Notes: generated by a model not told the origin, from the letters alone. A stretch of 64,000 nucleotides of DNA from Streptomyces sp. B21-083 (GCF_036898825.1 NZ_JARUND010000001.1:3534001-3598000); one strand, 5' to 3'. Shown: positions 16,992-26,593, numbered from the stretch's first letter. Made by a program: numbers and translations.

Positions 16992-17026
16992 TGAACGCTG
17001 AACCATGAACGGTGAACTCTGAATCA
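16992..17026. repeat. Five tandem heptamers (TGAACNN) upstream of the DUF3455 gene
   Basis: Units at 16992, 16999, 17006, 17013 and 17020 read TGAACgc, TGAACca, TGAACgg, TGAACtc and TGAATca. On the gene strand each reads NNGTTCA. They begin 25 bp upstream of the ATG. The half site resembles the GTTCA core of PHO boxes, but the 7-bp period differs from the 11-bp period known for PhoP. Confidence 0.7.
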
Positions 17027-17405
17027 GGTCGCGGGTACGGCACGGCTGTCACGCATCCCCCTGTGCCGGAACTGTGCGCTCCGTCGATCTTCCGGGCACG
17101 GTAATTGCTCCCGCGCCCTCCGCCCCACGCCGAGCCGTGAGGATCAGCGACAAGAACGTGAACAAGTCGTGTGCACCGCAGCCGAGTTGAGCGTGACGAC
17201 CACGTGACCCCCGGTCGGCCGGGACTGCTCGGCGGAGATCATCACGTCTCACAAGGAGGGAAGTATCGCCGTACGGGTTCCGGCTGGACGAGGACCTACG
17301 GGGCACCCGCACGGGCACGCCGCCGCGCACTCGGGGCCCGCACCTGACCGGCGGACGCCGGCCCCGGCCGGGGAATCATCGGCCCCCCAGGCCGGTTCAC
17401 GAGGC
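17027..17405. other. Gene-free stretch
   Basis: About 380 bp separate the heptamer array from the gene at 17406. I see no convincing coding frame, RNA gene or strong hairpin. It presumably carries the promoters of the two flanking divergent genes. Confidence 0.4.
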
Positions 17406-18107
17406 ATGGCTGTCATCCACAACACGACCATGTCCCCCGGCAAGCTGGAGCTGCTCGCGGCCTGGCTGCCCACCCGGCCCTGGTATGTCGCATCAGATCG
17501 GGAGCCGGAGTTGACCAAGGCCGGGGGTTTTCGGCTCGACGACCCGGAAGGGGAGGTGGGTATCGAGTTCATGGTGGTCACGGACACCTCCGGTGACACC
17601 CCGGTCTCCTACCACGTGCCGCTCAGCTACCGGGACGCGCCGCTGGGCGGAGCCGATCAGGCACTCGTGGGGACGTCCGAGCACGGGGTGCTGGGCAAGC
17701 GCTGGATCTACGACGGGGCCCATGACCCGGTGCTCGTGGCCGAGCTGCTCGCGCTGCTCCAGGGCCGCGCGGTGGCGCAGGCCCAGAGTGTGAGCGGCGC
17801 TCCTGACCCCACGGTCGTCGGTCACTTCACGGCGGCGGGCTTCTCCGCCGAGGTCGGGTCCCTCGCCGTCACCGACGGTCAGGACGGCACCGCCGTCGTA
17901 GTTGAAGTCGTAGGGGAAACCGGGGCGGACAGTGGGCCGGCGAGCGCCCTGGCCCTTCAGGTGACGCGAATCCTCGCGCCGCCGGAGGAGCGGGCCGAGG
18001 GTCTCGACCCGACCGGGGCCCGGGGACAGATCACCGCCGGCTGGCGTCTGCCGGACGGCGGCGAGGGCCGCGCCCCGTTCGTGCTCGTCGGCGACGCCCC
18101 GCGCTGA
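17406..18107 (+). CDS. Maltokinase N-terminal cap-like domain protein
   Basis: This 233-residue cytosolic protein has no signal peptide or membrane segment. The opening HNTTMSPGKLELLAAWLPTR and the HVPLSYRDAPL segment followed by an LGKRWIYDGAHDPV segment resemble the N-terminal cap domain found in maltokinases and in stand-alone actinobacterial proteins. The kinase domain itself is absent. A role in binding a sugar phosphate or a partner enzyme is possible, but nothing in the neighbourhood confirms it. The gene is flanked by a methyltransferase on the opposite strand. Confidence 0.7.
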   Translation: MAVIHNTTMSPGKLELLAAWLPTRPWYVASDREPELTKAGGFRLDDPEGEVGIEFMVVTDTSGDTPVSYHVPLSYRDAPLGGADQALVGTSEHGVLGKRWIYDGAHDPVLVAELLALLQGRAVAQAQSVSGAPDPTVVGHFTAAGFSAEVGSLAVTDGQDGTAVVVEVVGETGADSGPASALALQVTRILAPPEERAEGLDPTGARGQITAGWRLPDGGEGRAPFVLVGDAPR

Positions 18108-18187
18108 GGAGACCCACGGCCCTACGGTCAGACCCACGGCCGTGCGGTCCCCACGCTGAGGAGACCGCACAGCCAGCCGTACGACGC

Positions 18188-18895
18188 CTACGGTCCGCCG
18201 TCGCGGTAGTACGACGCGACGGCCGGCTGCCCGGTGTAGTTGGGGCCCGCGTCGGGATCGGCCCCGAGGTAGGTGAAGGGAAGCCTGACCGACCTCCCGC
18301 CCCGCAGGCTCAACCGATGGTGCCGGGCCGAGTAGTCGAAGCCGGCGGCGCGCAGGGCCGCGAGGACGGGGCGGGAGGCGTCGGTGCCGTCGGGACGCCG
18401 CAGGGTCGCCGGGTCCAGGTGGGCGACCAGGAGGCCGGTGTCGGTGAGCCAGGAGGCCGCCCGTTCCAGGAGGGCGAGGCGGTCGCCGATGTAGTGGAGG
18501 CCATGGACGCAGGTGACGAGGTCGTACCGGCGGGCCGGGGACCACTGGCCGAGATCGGCGGTGATGAGTTCGAGGCCGTCGGGAAGGACTGTCCGCCGGA
18601 GCGGGCCGACCAGGTCCACGCCGGTGATCACGGCCCGGGGAAGCTGGCGGGCGGCCGCGCGGAGGGCCTGGCCTTCGCCGCTGCACAGGTCGAGCCAGGA
18701 GGGGGCCGGGCCGCGACCGTCGAGGAACTCGGCCGGGTCGAAGCCGAGTTCACGCGCGTAGCTGTTGACGCCGGTCAGGACCCGTTCCCGGTTCATCGTG
18801 CTGTTGGCCACGACGGAGTGCCCGGTCAGTCGGTCGTCGCCGATCAACCGAGGCGGCGGGGGGACGGCCGTTGCCGGCGAAGTACCGTCGATCAC
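18188..18895 (-). CDS. SAM-dependent methyltransferase
   Basis: This 235-residue class I methyltransferase has motif I as LDLCSGEGQALRAAA (about residues 68-82), an acidic residue at the end of strand 2 (ITGVDL) and a post-motif LITADLGQW. The LGADPDAGPNYTGQPAVASY tail is shared with small Streptomyces methyltransferases of unknown substrate. GTG 18895 is taken as the start, and ATG 18796 is an alternative. It diverges from the DUF5829 gene. Confidence 0.75.
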   Translation of the reverse strand: MIDGTSPATAVPPPPRLIGDDRLTGHSVVANSTMNRERVLTGVNSYARELGFDPAEFLDGRGPAPSWLDLCSGEGQALRAAARQLPRAVITGVDLVGPLRRTVLPDGLELITADLGQWSPARRYDLVTCVHGLHYIGDRLALLERAASWLTDTGLLVAHLDPATLRRPDGTDASRPVLAALRAAGFDYSARHHRLSLRGGRSVRLPFTYLGADPDAGPNYTGQPAVASYYRDGGP

Positions 18896-18989
18896 CGCCC
18901 CATTGTGCGTCAGCGTCGATCGAGGACGCGGGCACAGGCGTCCCGGAAATCACCAGCGGACGCAAATCCTCCGTCCTACGATCGCTCAC

Positions 18990-19943
18990 ATGCTGCTTCG
19001 AAGAACGTTACGGATGATCATGGTCATCGCTGTGGCCCTCGCAGCGGCGGTGCAGGGAGGTGCCGCGAACGCGGCGCCCGCCCAGGAGAACCAACCACCG
19101 TCACCTGAACGGCAGTTGCTCTACTACAACCACGCCTACGGGGTGTTCGACCGGGAGACCGCCGACGCCGTCGAACACTCCGCCTACCTTCGGGAGTTCG
19201 CCAACTTCCAGGTCCGCACCACGACCGGCGCCGGCGGCGAGACCTGGACCGGCCGCTATCTGATGGGCCGCGAAACCTACCTCGAACTGTTCGGCGTCGG
19301 CGACGTACCCGGCCAGGACGGCACCCTCGGCTCCGCCGGCACCGGACTGTCGACCGAGCGCGACGGCGATCAGGCCACCGTGATCCAGCGGTTGCGGGAG
19401 CAGGGCGTCACCGACCCGGTCCTGTTCCAGCAGACGCGGGACTTCGGCGACGGCGTCCCGGTGCCGTGGTTCGACGCGGTCCTCACCACGGTCGAGTACG
19501 ACGCGTACGGTGCCTGGGCGATGGAGTACACGCCCGAGTACTTCGCCGACCCACGCAGCAACACCGAGCCGGCCGCCTTCCCCGGTGACGTCGGCCGGGA
19601 ACGCTATCTGTCCGACCTCTACCGCGACCACCTGATGCGGAACATCACCTCGGTCCGCCTGGCGGTCACCGCACGCGACCTCGCATCCACCGTGCCACTG
19701 CTGCGGGCCGGCGGCTTCGCCGTCAGATCGGTGGCGAACGGCGGCATCGTCGCCCAGGGCGGCGGCACGACGATCCGCTACGACGTCGTCACGCGCGAAC
19801 ACGCGGGAATGCGGCGCGTCGAGATGTCCCTCAACCACCCCGTGTCCTACCGCCACGAGGAACAACTCGGCCACTCGACCCTCACCGTCGGCCCGGGCGC
19901 CCACGCGGTGTGGACATTCGCCGACACCAGCGGAACCGGCTGA
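18990..19943 (+). CDS. Secreted DUF5829 protein with a TTA codon
   Basis: This 317-residue exported protein has a signal peptide of about residues 1-29 (IMVIAVALAAAVQGGAANAAP). The mature part matches the Streptomyces DUF5829 family (LLYYNHAYGVFDRETADAVE; WFDAVLTT). Codon 7 (19008-19010) is TTA, the codon read by bldA tRNA in Streptomyces, so translation may be limited to late growth. A TACGAT -10-like element at 18978-18983 could give a leaderless transcript, since no ribosome binding site is seen. The function is unknown; the fold may relate to glyoxalase/VOC-like lyases, but I see no firm active site. Confidence 0.8.
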   Translation: MLLRRTLRMIMVIAVALAAAVQGGAANAAPAQENQPPSPERQLLYYNHAYGVFDRETADAVEHSAYLREFANFQVRTTTGAGGETWTGRYLMGRETYLELFGVGDVPGQDGTLGSAGTGLSTERDGDQATVIQRLREQGVTDPVLFQQTRDFGDGVPVPWFDAVLTTVEYDAYGAWAMEYTPEYFADPRSNTEPAAFPGDVGRERYLSDLYRDHLMRNITSVRLAVTARDLASTVPLLRAGGFAVRSVANGGIVAQGGGTTIRYDVVTREHAGMRRVEMSLNHPVSYRHEEQLGHSTLTVGPGAHAVWTFADTSGTG

Positions 19944-19995
19944 CCGGCTGACCGGCTGACCGAGGGGGCTCTCCCTCTTCCCAGATCCCGACAGC

Positions 19996-20036
19996 GTCGA
20001 GGACCCCGGCGCCAACCACTCGCCGGGGCCCTCGAC
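19996..20036. terminator. Strong bidirectional hairpin
   Basis: GTCGAGG-a-CCCCGGCG, a 9-nt loop and CGCCGGGG-c-CCTCGAC form a 15-pair stem with one mismatch between convergent genes. Confidence 0.8.
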
Positions 20037-20087
20037 CGAGCATCACGCGAACATCCAGACGTCAGGACGTGCAGGACGCACAGGACG

Positions 20088-21128
20088 TCAGATCGTCGCC
20101 GTGTCGATCACGAAGCGGTAGCGGACGTCGCTCGCCAGGACCCGCTCGTACGCCTCGTTGATCTCCGAGGCGCTGATCAGCTCGATCTCCGAGCCCAGGC
20201 CGTGCTCGGCGCAGAAGTCCAGCATCTCCTGGGTCTCCTGGATGCCGCCGATGCCGGAGCCGGCGAGGGTCTTACGGCCGGCGATCACCGAGAAGAGGTT
20301 CAGTGCGACGGGCTCCTCGGGGGCGCCCACGTTCACGAACGCGCCGTCCGTCTTGAGGAGGGCCAGGTAGGCGTCCAGGTTCAGCGGGGCCGAGACCGTC
20401 GACAGGATGATGTCGAAGGTGCCGCGCAGCTCCTTGAAGGTGGCCTTGTCGCTGGTCGCGTAGTAGTGGGCCGCGCCCAGCTTCAGGCCGTCCTCCTTCT
20501 TGCGCAGGGACTGCGAGAGGACCGTGACCTCGGCGCCGAGCGCGTGCGCGATCTTGACGCCCATGTGGCCGAGGCCGCCCATGCCGAGGATCGCGACCTT
20601 CTTGCCCGGGCCGGCGTTCCAGTGCTTCAGCGGGGAGTACGTGGTGATGCCGGCGCAGAGCAGCGGCGCGGCCACGTCGAGGGAGAGGCCGTCGGGGATG
20701 CGGACGGTGAAGCTCTCGTCCACGACGATCTTCTCGGAGTAGCCGCCGTACGTCGGCTCACCCTTCTTGTCGAGGGCGTTGTACGTGCCGACGCTGCCAC
20801 CGGTGCAGTACTGCTCCAGGCCGGCCTCGCAGTTCTCGCACTCGCGGCACGAGTCGACCAGACAGCCGACACCCACGTGGTCGCCGACCGCGAACTTGGT
20901 GACACCGGAACCGACCGCCTCGACGACACCGGCGATCTCGTGGCCGGGCACCATCGGGAAGATCGCCTCGCCCCAGCCCTCGCGGGCCTGGTGGATGTCG
21001 GAGTGGCAGATACCGGCGAACTTGATGTCGATCAGGACATCGAACTCGCCGACCTCTCGACGCTCGATGGTGGTGCGCTCCAGGGGAGCCTTGGAGGAGG
21101 GGGCGGCGTATGCAGCGACAGTGGTCAT
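20088..21128 (-). CDS. Zinc-dependent NAD(P) alcohol dehydrogenase (CAD/YahK-like)
   Basis: This 346-residue medium-chain dehydrogenase starts at ATG 21128 with AGGAGA upstream. The catalytic zinc site uses C in GICHSDIH and the GHE motif at about 64-66. The structural zinc is bound by the Cys cluster [15 protein letters not shown]. The Rossmann motif is [11 protein letters not shown]. The overall pattern fits the aldehyde-reducing, NADPH-preferring cinnamyl-alcohol type. It diverges from an XRE/MmyB regulator, the usual arrangement in which the regulator controls the neighbouring oxidoreductase. Confidence 0.9.
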   Translation of the reverse strand: MTTVAAYAAPSSKAPLERTTIERREVGEFDVLIDIKFAGICHSDIHQAREGWGEAIFPMVPGHEIAGVVEAVGSGVTKFAVGDHVGVGCLVDSCRECENCEAGLEQYCTGGSVGTYNALDKKGEPTYGGYSEKIVVDESFTVRIPDGLSLDVAAPLLCAGITTYSPLKHWNAGPGKKVAILGMGGLGHMGVKIAHALGAEVTVLSQSLRKKEDGLKLGAAHYYATSDKATFKELRGTFDIILSTVSAPLNLDAYLALLKTDGAFVNVGAPEEPVALNLFSVIAGRKTLAGSGIGGIQETQEMLDFCAEHGLGSEIELISASEINEAYERVLASDVRYRFVIDTATI

Positions 21129-21299
21129 GCCGGGAGTTCTCCTAGGGGTATTGCGTGCCCGGCCGCCTTCTGACCGCGCACGACGACCAGTCTGCCGAAC
21201 GTTCCCCCGTTCACCCAGTCCACGCCTTTGCGTACGTCCAGCGGTCCTACCACTGGCGGGGTCAGGCTCGTGTTCGTACGACCGGCGATACTGGACCGT

Positions 21300-22208
21300 A
21301 TGGACGAACAGCCCGAATCCGCGTATCCGGCGAACACCCCCGGGGCTCTGGACCGGCGTGCCGAGCTCAGTGAGTTCCTGCGCACCCGGCGGGCCCGGCT
21401 CAAGCCGGAGGACGTGGGGCTGCCGGACCTCGGACGGCACCGCCGGGTACCGGGGCTGCGCCGGGAGGAGCTGGCGCAGCTGGCCGGGGTGTCGGTGGCC
21501 TACTACACCCGCCTCGAACAGGGCAACGGGCTGAATGTCTCCGCGGAGGTCCTGGACGCCATCGCCCGCGCGCTGCGGCTTACGGGCGCCGAGCACGCCC
21601 ACCTCACCCACCTCGCCAAGCCGAAGCAGCACAAGAAGAAGCCGTCGGTGCGGGCGCAGGTCGTACGGGGGACGCTGCTGCAGCTGCTCGACACGATGGA
21701 CGGCGTACCGGCGTACGTCGCCGGGCGGCGTTCGGACATCCTGGCGTGGAACGCGATGGCCGCGTCCCTCTTCGGGGACTGGACCGAGCTGCAGCCGCAG
21801 GACCGGAACTGGGCGCGGCTGGTGTTCCTGCGGCCCGAGTACCACGAGCTGTTCCTGGACTGGGAGCAGAAGGCGATCGACATCGTCTCCTATCTGCGGA
21901 TGGACGCCGGCTGCTATCCGGAGGACCCTCGGCTGGCCGCGCTGGTGGGTGAGCTGTCGGTGAAGAGCGAGGAGTTCCGGCGGCTGTGGGCGACCCACGA
22001 CGTCAAGGAGAAGAGCCACGGGGTGAAGCGGTTCCGGCACCCCCTGGTGGGTGAACTGACCCTGAACTACGAGTCGTTGAGACTCCCGGACGACAGCGAC
22101 CAGACCCTGATCGTCTACCACGCGGAACCGGGGTCACCCTCGGCGGAGGGCCTGCGCCTGCTGGCCAGCTGGGGCCGGGACGCGACGAGGGCGGGTACGG
22201 GTTCCTGA
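21300..22208 (+). CDS. XRE regulator with MmyB-like ligand-binding domain
   Basis: This 302-residue regulator has an N-terminal helix-turn-helix ([20 protein letters not shown], about residues 58-77) and a C-terminal PAS-like MmyB domain ([20 protein letters not shown] onward), a family reported to bind fatty acid-type ligands. GATACT at 21287-21292 lies about 8 bp before the ATG with no ribosome binding site between, so the mRNA may be leaderless. It diverges from the alcohol dehydrogenase gene, which is its likely target. Confidence 0.87.
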   Translation: MDEQPESAYPANTPGALDRRAELSEFLRTRRARLKPEDVGLPDLGRHRRVPGLRREELAQLAGVSVAYYTRLEQGNGLNVSAEVLDAIARALRLTGAEHAHLTHLAKPKQHKKKPSVRAQVVRGTLLQLLDTMDGVPAYVAGRRSDILAWNAMAASLFGDWTELQPQDRNWARLVFLRPEYHELFLDWEQKAIDIVSYLRMDAGCYPEDPRLAALVGELSVKSEEFRRLWATHDVKEKSHGVKRFRHPLVGELTLNYESLRLPDDSDQTLIVYHAEPGSPSAEGLRLLASWGRDATRAGTGS

Positions 22209-22280
22209 CCCGGCCGCCACTCCGTTCCTCGCCCTTCCCCTCGCCGTTCTCCTCGCTCCTCCACGTCTCCGTGCAGGCGA

Positions 22281-22314
22281 ACGGCCCGCCGGAGGAGTCC
22301 CCCCGACGGGCCGT
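22281..22314. terminator. Hairpin between convergent genes
   Basis: Stem acggcccg / cgggccgt (8 bp) with an 18-nt loop, just before the subtilase stop on the opposite strand. Confidence 0.5.
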
Positions 22315-22337
22315 GGCGTCAGCACGTCACCGGCGGC

Positions 22338-25300
22338 TCACTTGCCGTAGTACGCGTTGTAGATCGAGATCGTCGACTTGTTGCCCTGCTTGTCGCTGAT
22401 CTTGGCGTGGAAGGAGATCGCCGCCCCCTTCGCCGGGTTCACGACGGTGACCTTGCCGTTCTTCACCGTCAGCTTCTTCCAGGTCTTGCCGTAGTCGTAC
22501 GACGCGTACACGGACAGCGTCTTCAGGTTGCTGCCGCGCGCCGCGCCCTCGACGACGACCGGGAACGTGACCTTCGTACCGGCCGTGACCTTGTTGTCCA
22601 GGCCGACCGGCGCGTTGAAGCGCACCGAGGACGCCGGGAGCTTGGCCCCGTCCACCCCCGGCTTCTTCGACCGGAACGTCCAGCTCGCGTCGATCCGCGT
22701 GGACGCCTGAGCGACCTTGACGCTGCGCTTGACGGACGTCGTCAGCTTGTACGCGGCGTCGCCCGCCGGAACCGTGAACACCTTGCCGCCGAACATCGGG
22801 TCGTCGTTCGTGCCGACCTTCTGGCCGTTGCGGTAGAGCGTCGTCGCCACCGACGTGAAGTCGGACGAGCCGGGGTGGCCCGCGCCGTCGGAGAACAGCG
22901 GCACCAGACCGTAGATGGAGTTGCCGTCACGGTAGATGCCGTAGTCCGGGAGCAGCCGAGGCCCGAAGACGGCGGTGTTCCAGGTGCGCGCGTACGTGCC
23001 GCCACCCTTCAGCGTCTGCGGGGTACCGAGCGTGTAGTAGGCCTCGGGGATCGAGAAGCCGTCCGCGTCCTTGCCGTTGAACTGGGTGAAGTCGAACAGC
23101 CACTGGACCTTCTCGCCCGTGGACACGTACTGGGTACGGGTGCCCGGCAGCGCCTGCTCGACGAGGGTGCCGAAGGCGAAGTCCTCGGGCAGGAAGGCGG
23201 TCGCGCTGAGCGCGCCGGTCCTGCCCGGCGCTCCGCCACCGAGTCGGTTCGACACCGTGGCGAAGTCGCTCGCCTTGAAGTGGCGGACCTTGTCGCCGGT
23301 GATCTTCTTGACCTTGGCGGTGGTGATCGCGTCGTACTCCGCGCCCGCACCCTTGCTGAACTGGCCGAACCAGGTCTGCGAGAGGCCGGTGACCTCCGCG
23401 CCGAGGTGGGCCATCCGCACGTTCGCGAAGGAGTCGAGGGACACACCGATGCCGATGCCCGGCGAGTCGTACATGTAGTCGACCATCACGCTCAGCGGCT
23501 TGGCGTCGGCGTCCGGCACCGTGATGTCCGCCGCCTTGGTGGTACGGGCGTCGATCGTCACCGAGGTGTTCTTGGTGACCGCCAGCTTCGGCTGGACCAC
23601 CCAGTCGAGGCCCTCACCGCCCAGGTCGGGCTTGGTGAAGTCCTTCGCGATCCACCCGTCCAGGAGGTACGTGCCCTTGGGCAGACGCATGGTCGTGGTA
23701 CCGGTGGTGGCCGTCGGAACCTGGTAGTAGCGGTCCTGGGCCAGACCCGCGTAGCCGATGACGACCGTGTTGTACTCGCCTGTCGGCTGACCGGCCTTGT
23801 CGATGTGCTTGATCGTGACGTCGTACGACTCGACCTCGCGGTTGACCGCCGCCGCCGTACGGACGCTCTGGGCGCCGACCGTCGCCGTCACGTACGAGGA
23901 GTACGCGCCGTCGAGGGTGCCGCCGAGCTTGGTGTTGACGGTGTAGCCGACCGCGGCCTTGCCGCCCGCCGGGACCTTCAGGGTCGTCGCGGCCAGCTTG
24001 AAGAAGCCGGCCGGAGCGGCCTGGCCCTTCGGGTTGGTCGCGGTCGCCGCCAGCTTCAGCGTGACGTCGGCCGTGCCGAGGTTGCGATACGTCAGCTGCT
24101 TGGTGACCGGGGTGTCGTCGGTGTGCGGCCATGCCTGCGTGCCGAAGCTCAGCGACACGGGGTCGGCGATCACGGTCTGCTTGATGGCCTTGTCGACCTG
24201 GATCCGGCCCGAACCCTGCTGGAACGGCGTGTACTTGCCGCCCTTCGCGGACCCGGTGAGCGCGCCCTTGAGCTCGGCGTACGTCCAGGTCGGGTGCTCC
24301 TGCTTGAGGATCGCCGCCGCGCCCGCCACATGCGGCGTCGCCATCGACGTACCCGAGATGGTGAGGTAGCCGGGCGGCTTCTCGCCGACCTCCTCATCGA
24401 TGAGACTGCCCGGGGCCGCCGCGGCCGTGATGTCCACGCCGGGCGCGGTCACGTCCGGCTTGATGGCGCCGTCGCCGAGGCGCGGGCCGGTGCTGGAGAA
24501 GTCGGCCAGCAGGTCCTTGTCGTCGACGGCGCCGACGGTGAGCGCCGCGTCGGCGCTGCCCGGTGAACCGACCGATTCCGGACCGGAGTTGCCCGCCGCG
24601 ATCGCGAAGAGGATGCCCTTCTCGGCGGACAGCTTGTTGACCATCGCCTCCAGCGGGTCCACCTCGGGGGTGTCCTGGCCGCCGAGGCTGAGGTTGACGA
24701 CCTGGGCGCCCTCCGCGGCCGCCCACTCCATACCGGCGAGGATGCCCGAGTCGTCACCGGAACCGGTGTCGTCCAGGACCTTGCCGCTGATGATCTTGGC
24801 GCCGGGTGCGACGCCCTTGTACTTGCCGCCGGACTTGGCTCCCGTGCCCGCCGCGATGGACGCGACGTGCGTGCCGTGCCCGACCTTGTCGGCGGTGGTG
24901 GCGGCCGTGGAGAAGTTCTTGGCCTCGATCACCTGGTTCTTGAGGTCCGGGTGGGTGGCGTCGACCCCCGTGTCCAGGACGGCGATCTTGACGCCCTTGC
25001 CGTCGTAGCCGGCCGCCCACGCCTTCGGCGCGCCGATCTGCGGGACGGACTTGTCGAGGCTGGCCGTACGGGTGCCGTCGAGCCAGATGTGTGCGATCCC
25101 GGCGGCGGTCTTGTCGCCGTTGGTCACCGCGTCCCAGAGTTCGGGAGTGTCCTTCTGCGGTGTCTGCACGGCGTCCGCGTTCAGGGACTTCAGGGTCTGA
25201 CGGAGGGTGCCGGCCTGGCGGACGTCGGCCTTGGTGGCGGTCGCCGCCCCCGAGTAGCCGACGATGACCTTCAGTCCCTTCTGCTGGGACCTCCGGGCCG

Positions 25301-25655
25301 CCGCCTTGTTCAACTCCGTCACGTCGAACAGGCGTTGGTCGAGCTTGCCGCTCGACACGAGCCGGGCGGCGTCGGCCGGTATGACGAGGGTGTGCCCGTC
25401 GATCTTGCGGATCTGTACCGGTATCTTGTCGCGGCCCGCCGCCCGCTCCAGGCCGACGACACGGCCCTTGGCGTCGACGGCGACCCGGTCGCCGGTGATG
25501 AGTGTGATGCGGTGCGTGGGCTTGAGCTTCTGGGCAGCGCTGGTCACGCGCTGCTCACCCTTCGCGTCGGCCTTCGCGGAAGCCGGGCTGGTCATGCCCG
25601 CCGCGAGAGCAACTGTGGCTGCCGTGGCGATGGTTGCCACGCATGCCTTTCTCAC
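22338..25655 (-). CDS. Large secreted subtilisin-like serine protease (S8)
   Basis: This is a 1105-residue extracellular protease. GTG 25655 is chosen because a twin-basic signal peptide begins there (RKACVATIATAATVALAAGM) and GGGGGAG lies about 14 bp upstream. A propeptide of about 170 residues precedes the catalytic domain. The triad is D228 (VLDTGVD), H260 (GHGTHVAS) and S437 (GTSMATPHVAG), with oxyanion Asn356 (AAGNSGP). About 600 C-terminal residues follow, including Ig-like beta domains, as in other Streptomyces S8A proteases; they may bind substrate or the cell wall. A GTTAC direct repeat about 165 bp upstream resembles AfsQ1/GlnR sites. Nitrogen scavenging would fit. Confidence 0.93.
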   Translation of the reverse strand: MRKACVATIATAATVALAAGMTSPASAKADAKGEQRVTSAAQKLKPTHRITLITGDRVAVDAKGRVVGLERAAGRDKIPVQIRKIDGHTLVIPADAARLVSSGKLDQRLFDVTELNKAAARRSQQKGLKVIVGYSGAATATKADVRQAGTLRQTLKSLNADAVQTPQKDTPELWDAVTNGDKTAAGIAHIWLDGTRTASLDKSVPQIGAPKAWAAGYDGKGVKIAVLDTGVDATHPDLKNQVIEAKNFSTAATTADKVGHGTHVASIAAGTGAKSGGKYKGVAPGAKIISGKVLDDTGSGDDSGILAGMEWAAAEGAQVVNLSLGGQDTPEVDPLEAMVNKLSAEKGILFAIAAGNSGPESVGSPGSADAALTVGAVDDKDLLADFSSTGPRLGDGAIKPDVTAPGVDITAAAAPGSLIDEEVGEKPPGYLTISGTSMATPHVAGAAAILKQEHPTWTYAELKGALTGSAKGGKYTPFQQGSGRIQVDKAIKQTVIADPVSLSFGTQAWPHTDDTPVTKQLTYRNLGTADVTLKLAATATNPKGQAAPAGFFKLAATTLKVPAGGKAAVGYTVNTKLGGTLDGAYSSYVTATVGAQSVRTAAAVNREVESYDVTIKHIDKAGQPTGEYNTVVIGYAGLAQDRYYQVPTATTGTTTMRLPKGTYLLDGWIAKDFTKPDLGGEGLDWVVQPKLAVTKNTSVTIDARTTKAADITVPDADAKPLSVMVDYMYDSPGIGIGVSLDSFANVRMAHLGAEVTGLSQTWFGQFSKGAGAEYDAITTAKVKKITGDKVRHFKASDFATVSNRLGGGAPGRTGALSATAFLPEDFAFGTLVEQALPGTRTQYVSTGEKVQWLFDFTQFNGKDADGFSIPEAYYTLGTPQTLKGGGTYARTWNTAVFGPRLLPDYGIYRDGNSIYGLVPLFSDGAGHPGSSDFTSVATTLYRNGQKVGTNDDPMFGGKVFTVPAGDAAYKLTTSVKRSVKVAQASTRIDASWTFRSKKPGVDGAKLPASSVRFNAPVGLDNKVTAGTKVTFPVVVEGAARGSNLKTLSVYASYDYGKTWKKLTVKNGKVTVVNPAKGAAISFHAKISDKQGNKSTISIYNAYYGK

Positions 25656-25816
25656 TTTTGTGCGCAAGTCTCCCCCAGGAGCGCTGGCTGAGTACCGGGC
25701 AGTTCCCCGTTCACCCGGCAAGGGGGAGTCCCGTACGCGTGAGCGCACACCCCCCGACCGGGATTATGCCGAGGGGTGATCAGCCGCTCAATAGACTGGA
25801 CGATTACGCGTTGGCT

Positions 25817-25832
25817 GTTACGAGCCAGTTAC
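25817..25832. promoter_or_regulatory. GTTAC-n6-GTTAC direct repeat (AfsQ1/GlnR-like box)
   Basis: The forward strand reads GTTAC-gagcca-GTTAC, and the complement reads GTAAC-n6-GTAAC. Both fit the published AfsQ1 consensus GTnAC-n6-GTnAC. It lies between the ABC ATPase stop and the subtilase start, about 165 bp upstream of the latter on the same strand. Confidence 0.5.
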
Positions 25833-25847
25833 GAAATCTTGCGCGCT

Positions 25848-26531
25848 TTACGTACCGGCGTTCTCCTTCACAGTGATCTTTCCCTTACGGATGGTCGCCA
25901 CCCTCGGGGCTTTCTTCGCGATCGCCGAATCGTGCGTGACCATGATGAAAGTGAGCCCGAGCTCCTTCCACATGGTTTCGAGTACGTCCATGATCTCGTC
26001 GCGCATCGACTCGTCGAGGTTGCCGGTGGGCTCGTCGGCGAGCAGCACCTTCGGCTGCTTGACCAGCGCACGAGCGATGGCGACACGCTGCTGCTGACCA
26101 CCGGACATCTCCCCCGGCAGATGCCCGAGCCGCTCCCCGAGCCCCACCGACTTCAGCGCCTCGGCGGCCCGGTCACGCCGTTCCCCACCCTTCACGCCCA
26201 GCGGCACGAGAGCGGTCTCGACGTTTTCCTGGGCGGACAGGGTCGGAATGAGATTGAAACTCTGGAAGACGAAGCCGATGTTCTCGCTGCGGACTTTGGT
26301 GAGGCGGCTCTCGGACAGTTTGGCGAGATCTGTTCCGTCGAGATCGATAATTCCCTCGGTGGGCCGGTCGAGGCCGCCGAGCATTTGCAGCAGCGTCGAC
26401 TTGCCGCCGCCGGTGGGGCCCTGGATGACCAGACGGTCGCCGTCGGCGATGGTCAGGTCGATGCCGGCGAGGGCGTCGATGGTTTCCCTGCCTCGGGTGT
26501 AGCGCTTGACCACGCCTTTGAGTTCATACAT
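25848..26531 (-). CDS. MacB/LolD-type ABC transporter ATP-binding protein
   Basis: This 227-residue ATPase starts at ATG 26531 with AGGAGT upstream. Walker A is GPTGGGKST, the Q loop is VFQSFNLIPTLSAQENV, the signature is MSGGQQQR and Walker B is VLLADEPTGNLDE. It belongs to the MacB/LolD/FtsE class, which uses mechanotransmission with an FtsX-like permease rather than classical transport. The permease gene is upstream on the same strand, separated by about 150 bp that contain a dispersed repeat. The pair may extrude peptides or act on envelope stress. Confidence 0.92.
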   Translation of the reverse strand: MYELKGVVKRYTRGRETIDALAGIDLTIADGDRLVIQGPTGGGKSTLLQMLGGLDRPTEGIIDLDGTDLAKLSESRLTKVRSENIGFVFQSFNLIPTLSAQENVETALVPLGVKGGERRDRAAEALKSVGLGERLGHLPGEMSGGQQQRVAIARALVKQPKVLLADEPTGNLDESMRDEIMDVLETMWKELGLTFIMVTHDSAIAKKAPRVATIRKGKITVKENAGT

Positions 26532-26593
26532 GTGGGTGACTCCTGAGTGGGGTTGGGGGGCAAGCTGTCGTCTGCCGGCTGCCGGCGGGTGGG

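Noticed and set aside
16992..17026. PHO box (PhoP site)
   Set aside because: The GTTCA core is shared, but the units are 7 bp apart instead of 11, and most differ from GTTCACC.
19940..19970. GGCTGACC tandem units at the DUF5829 gene end
   Set aside because: Three 8-bp units that partly overlap the stop codon, consistent with simple slippage.
20059..20093. Short CAGGACG repeats beside the alcohol dehydrogenase stop
   Set aside because: Only three imperfect units next to the coding end. I see no basis for a function.
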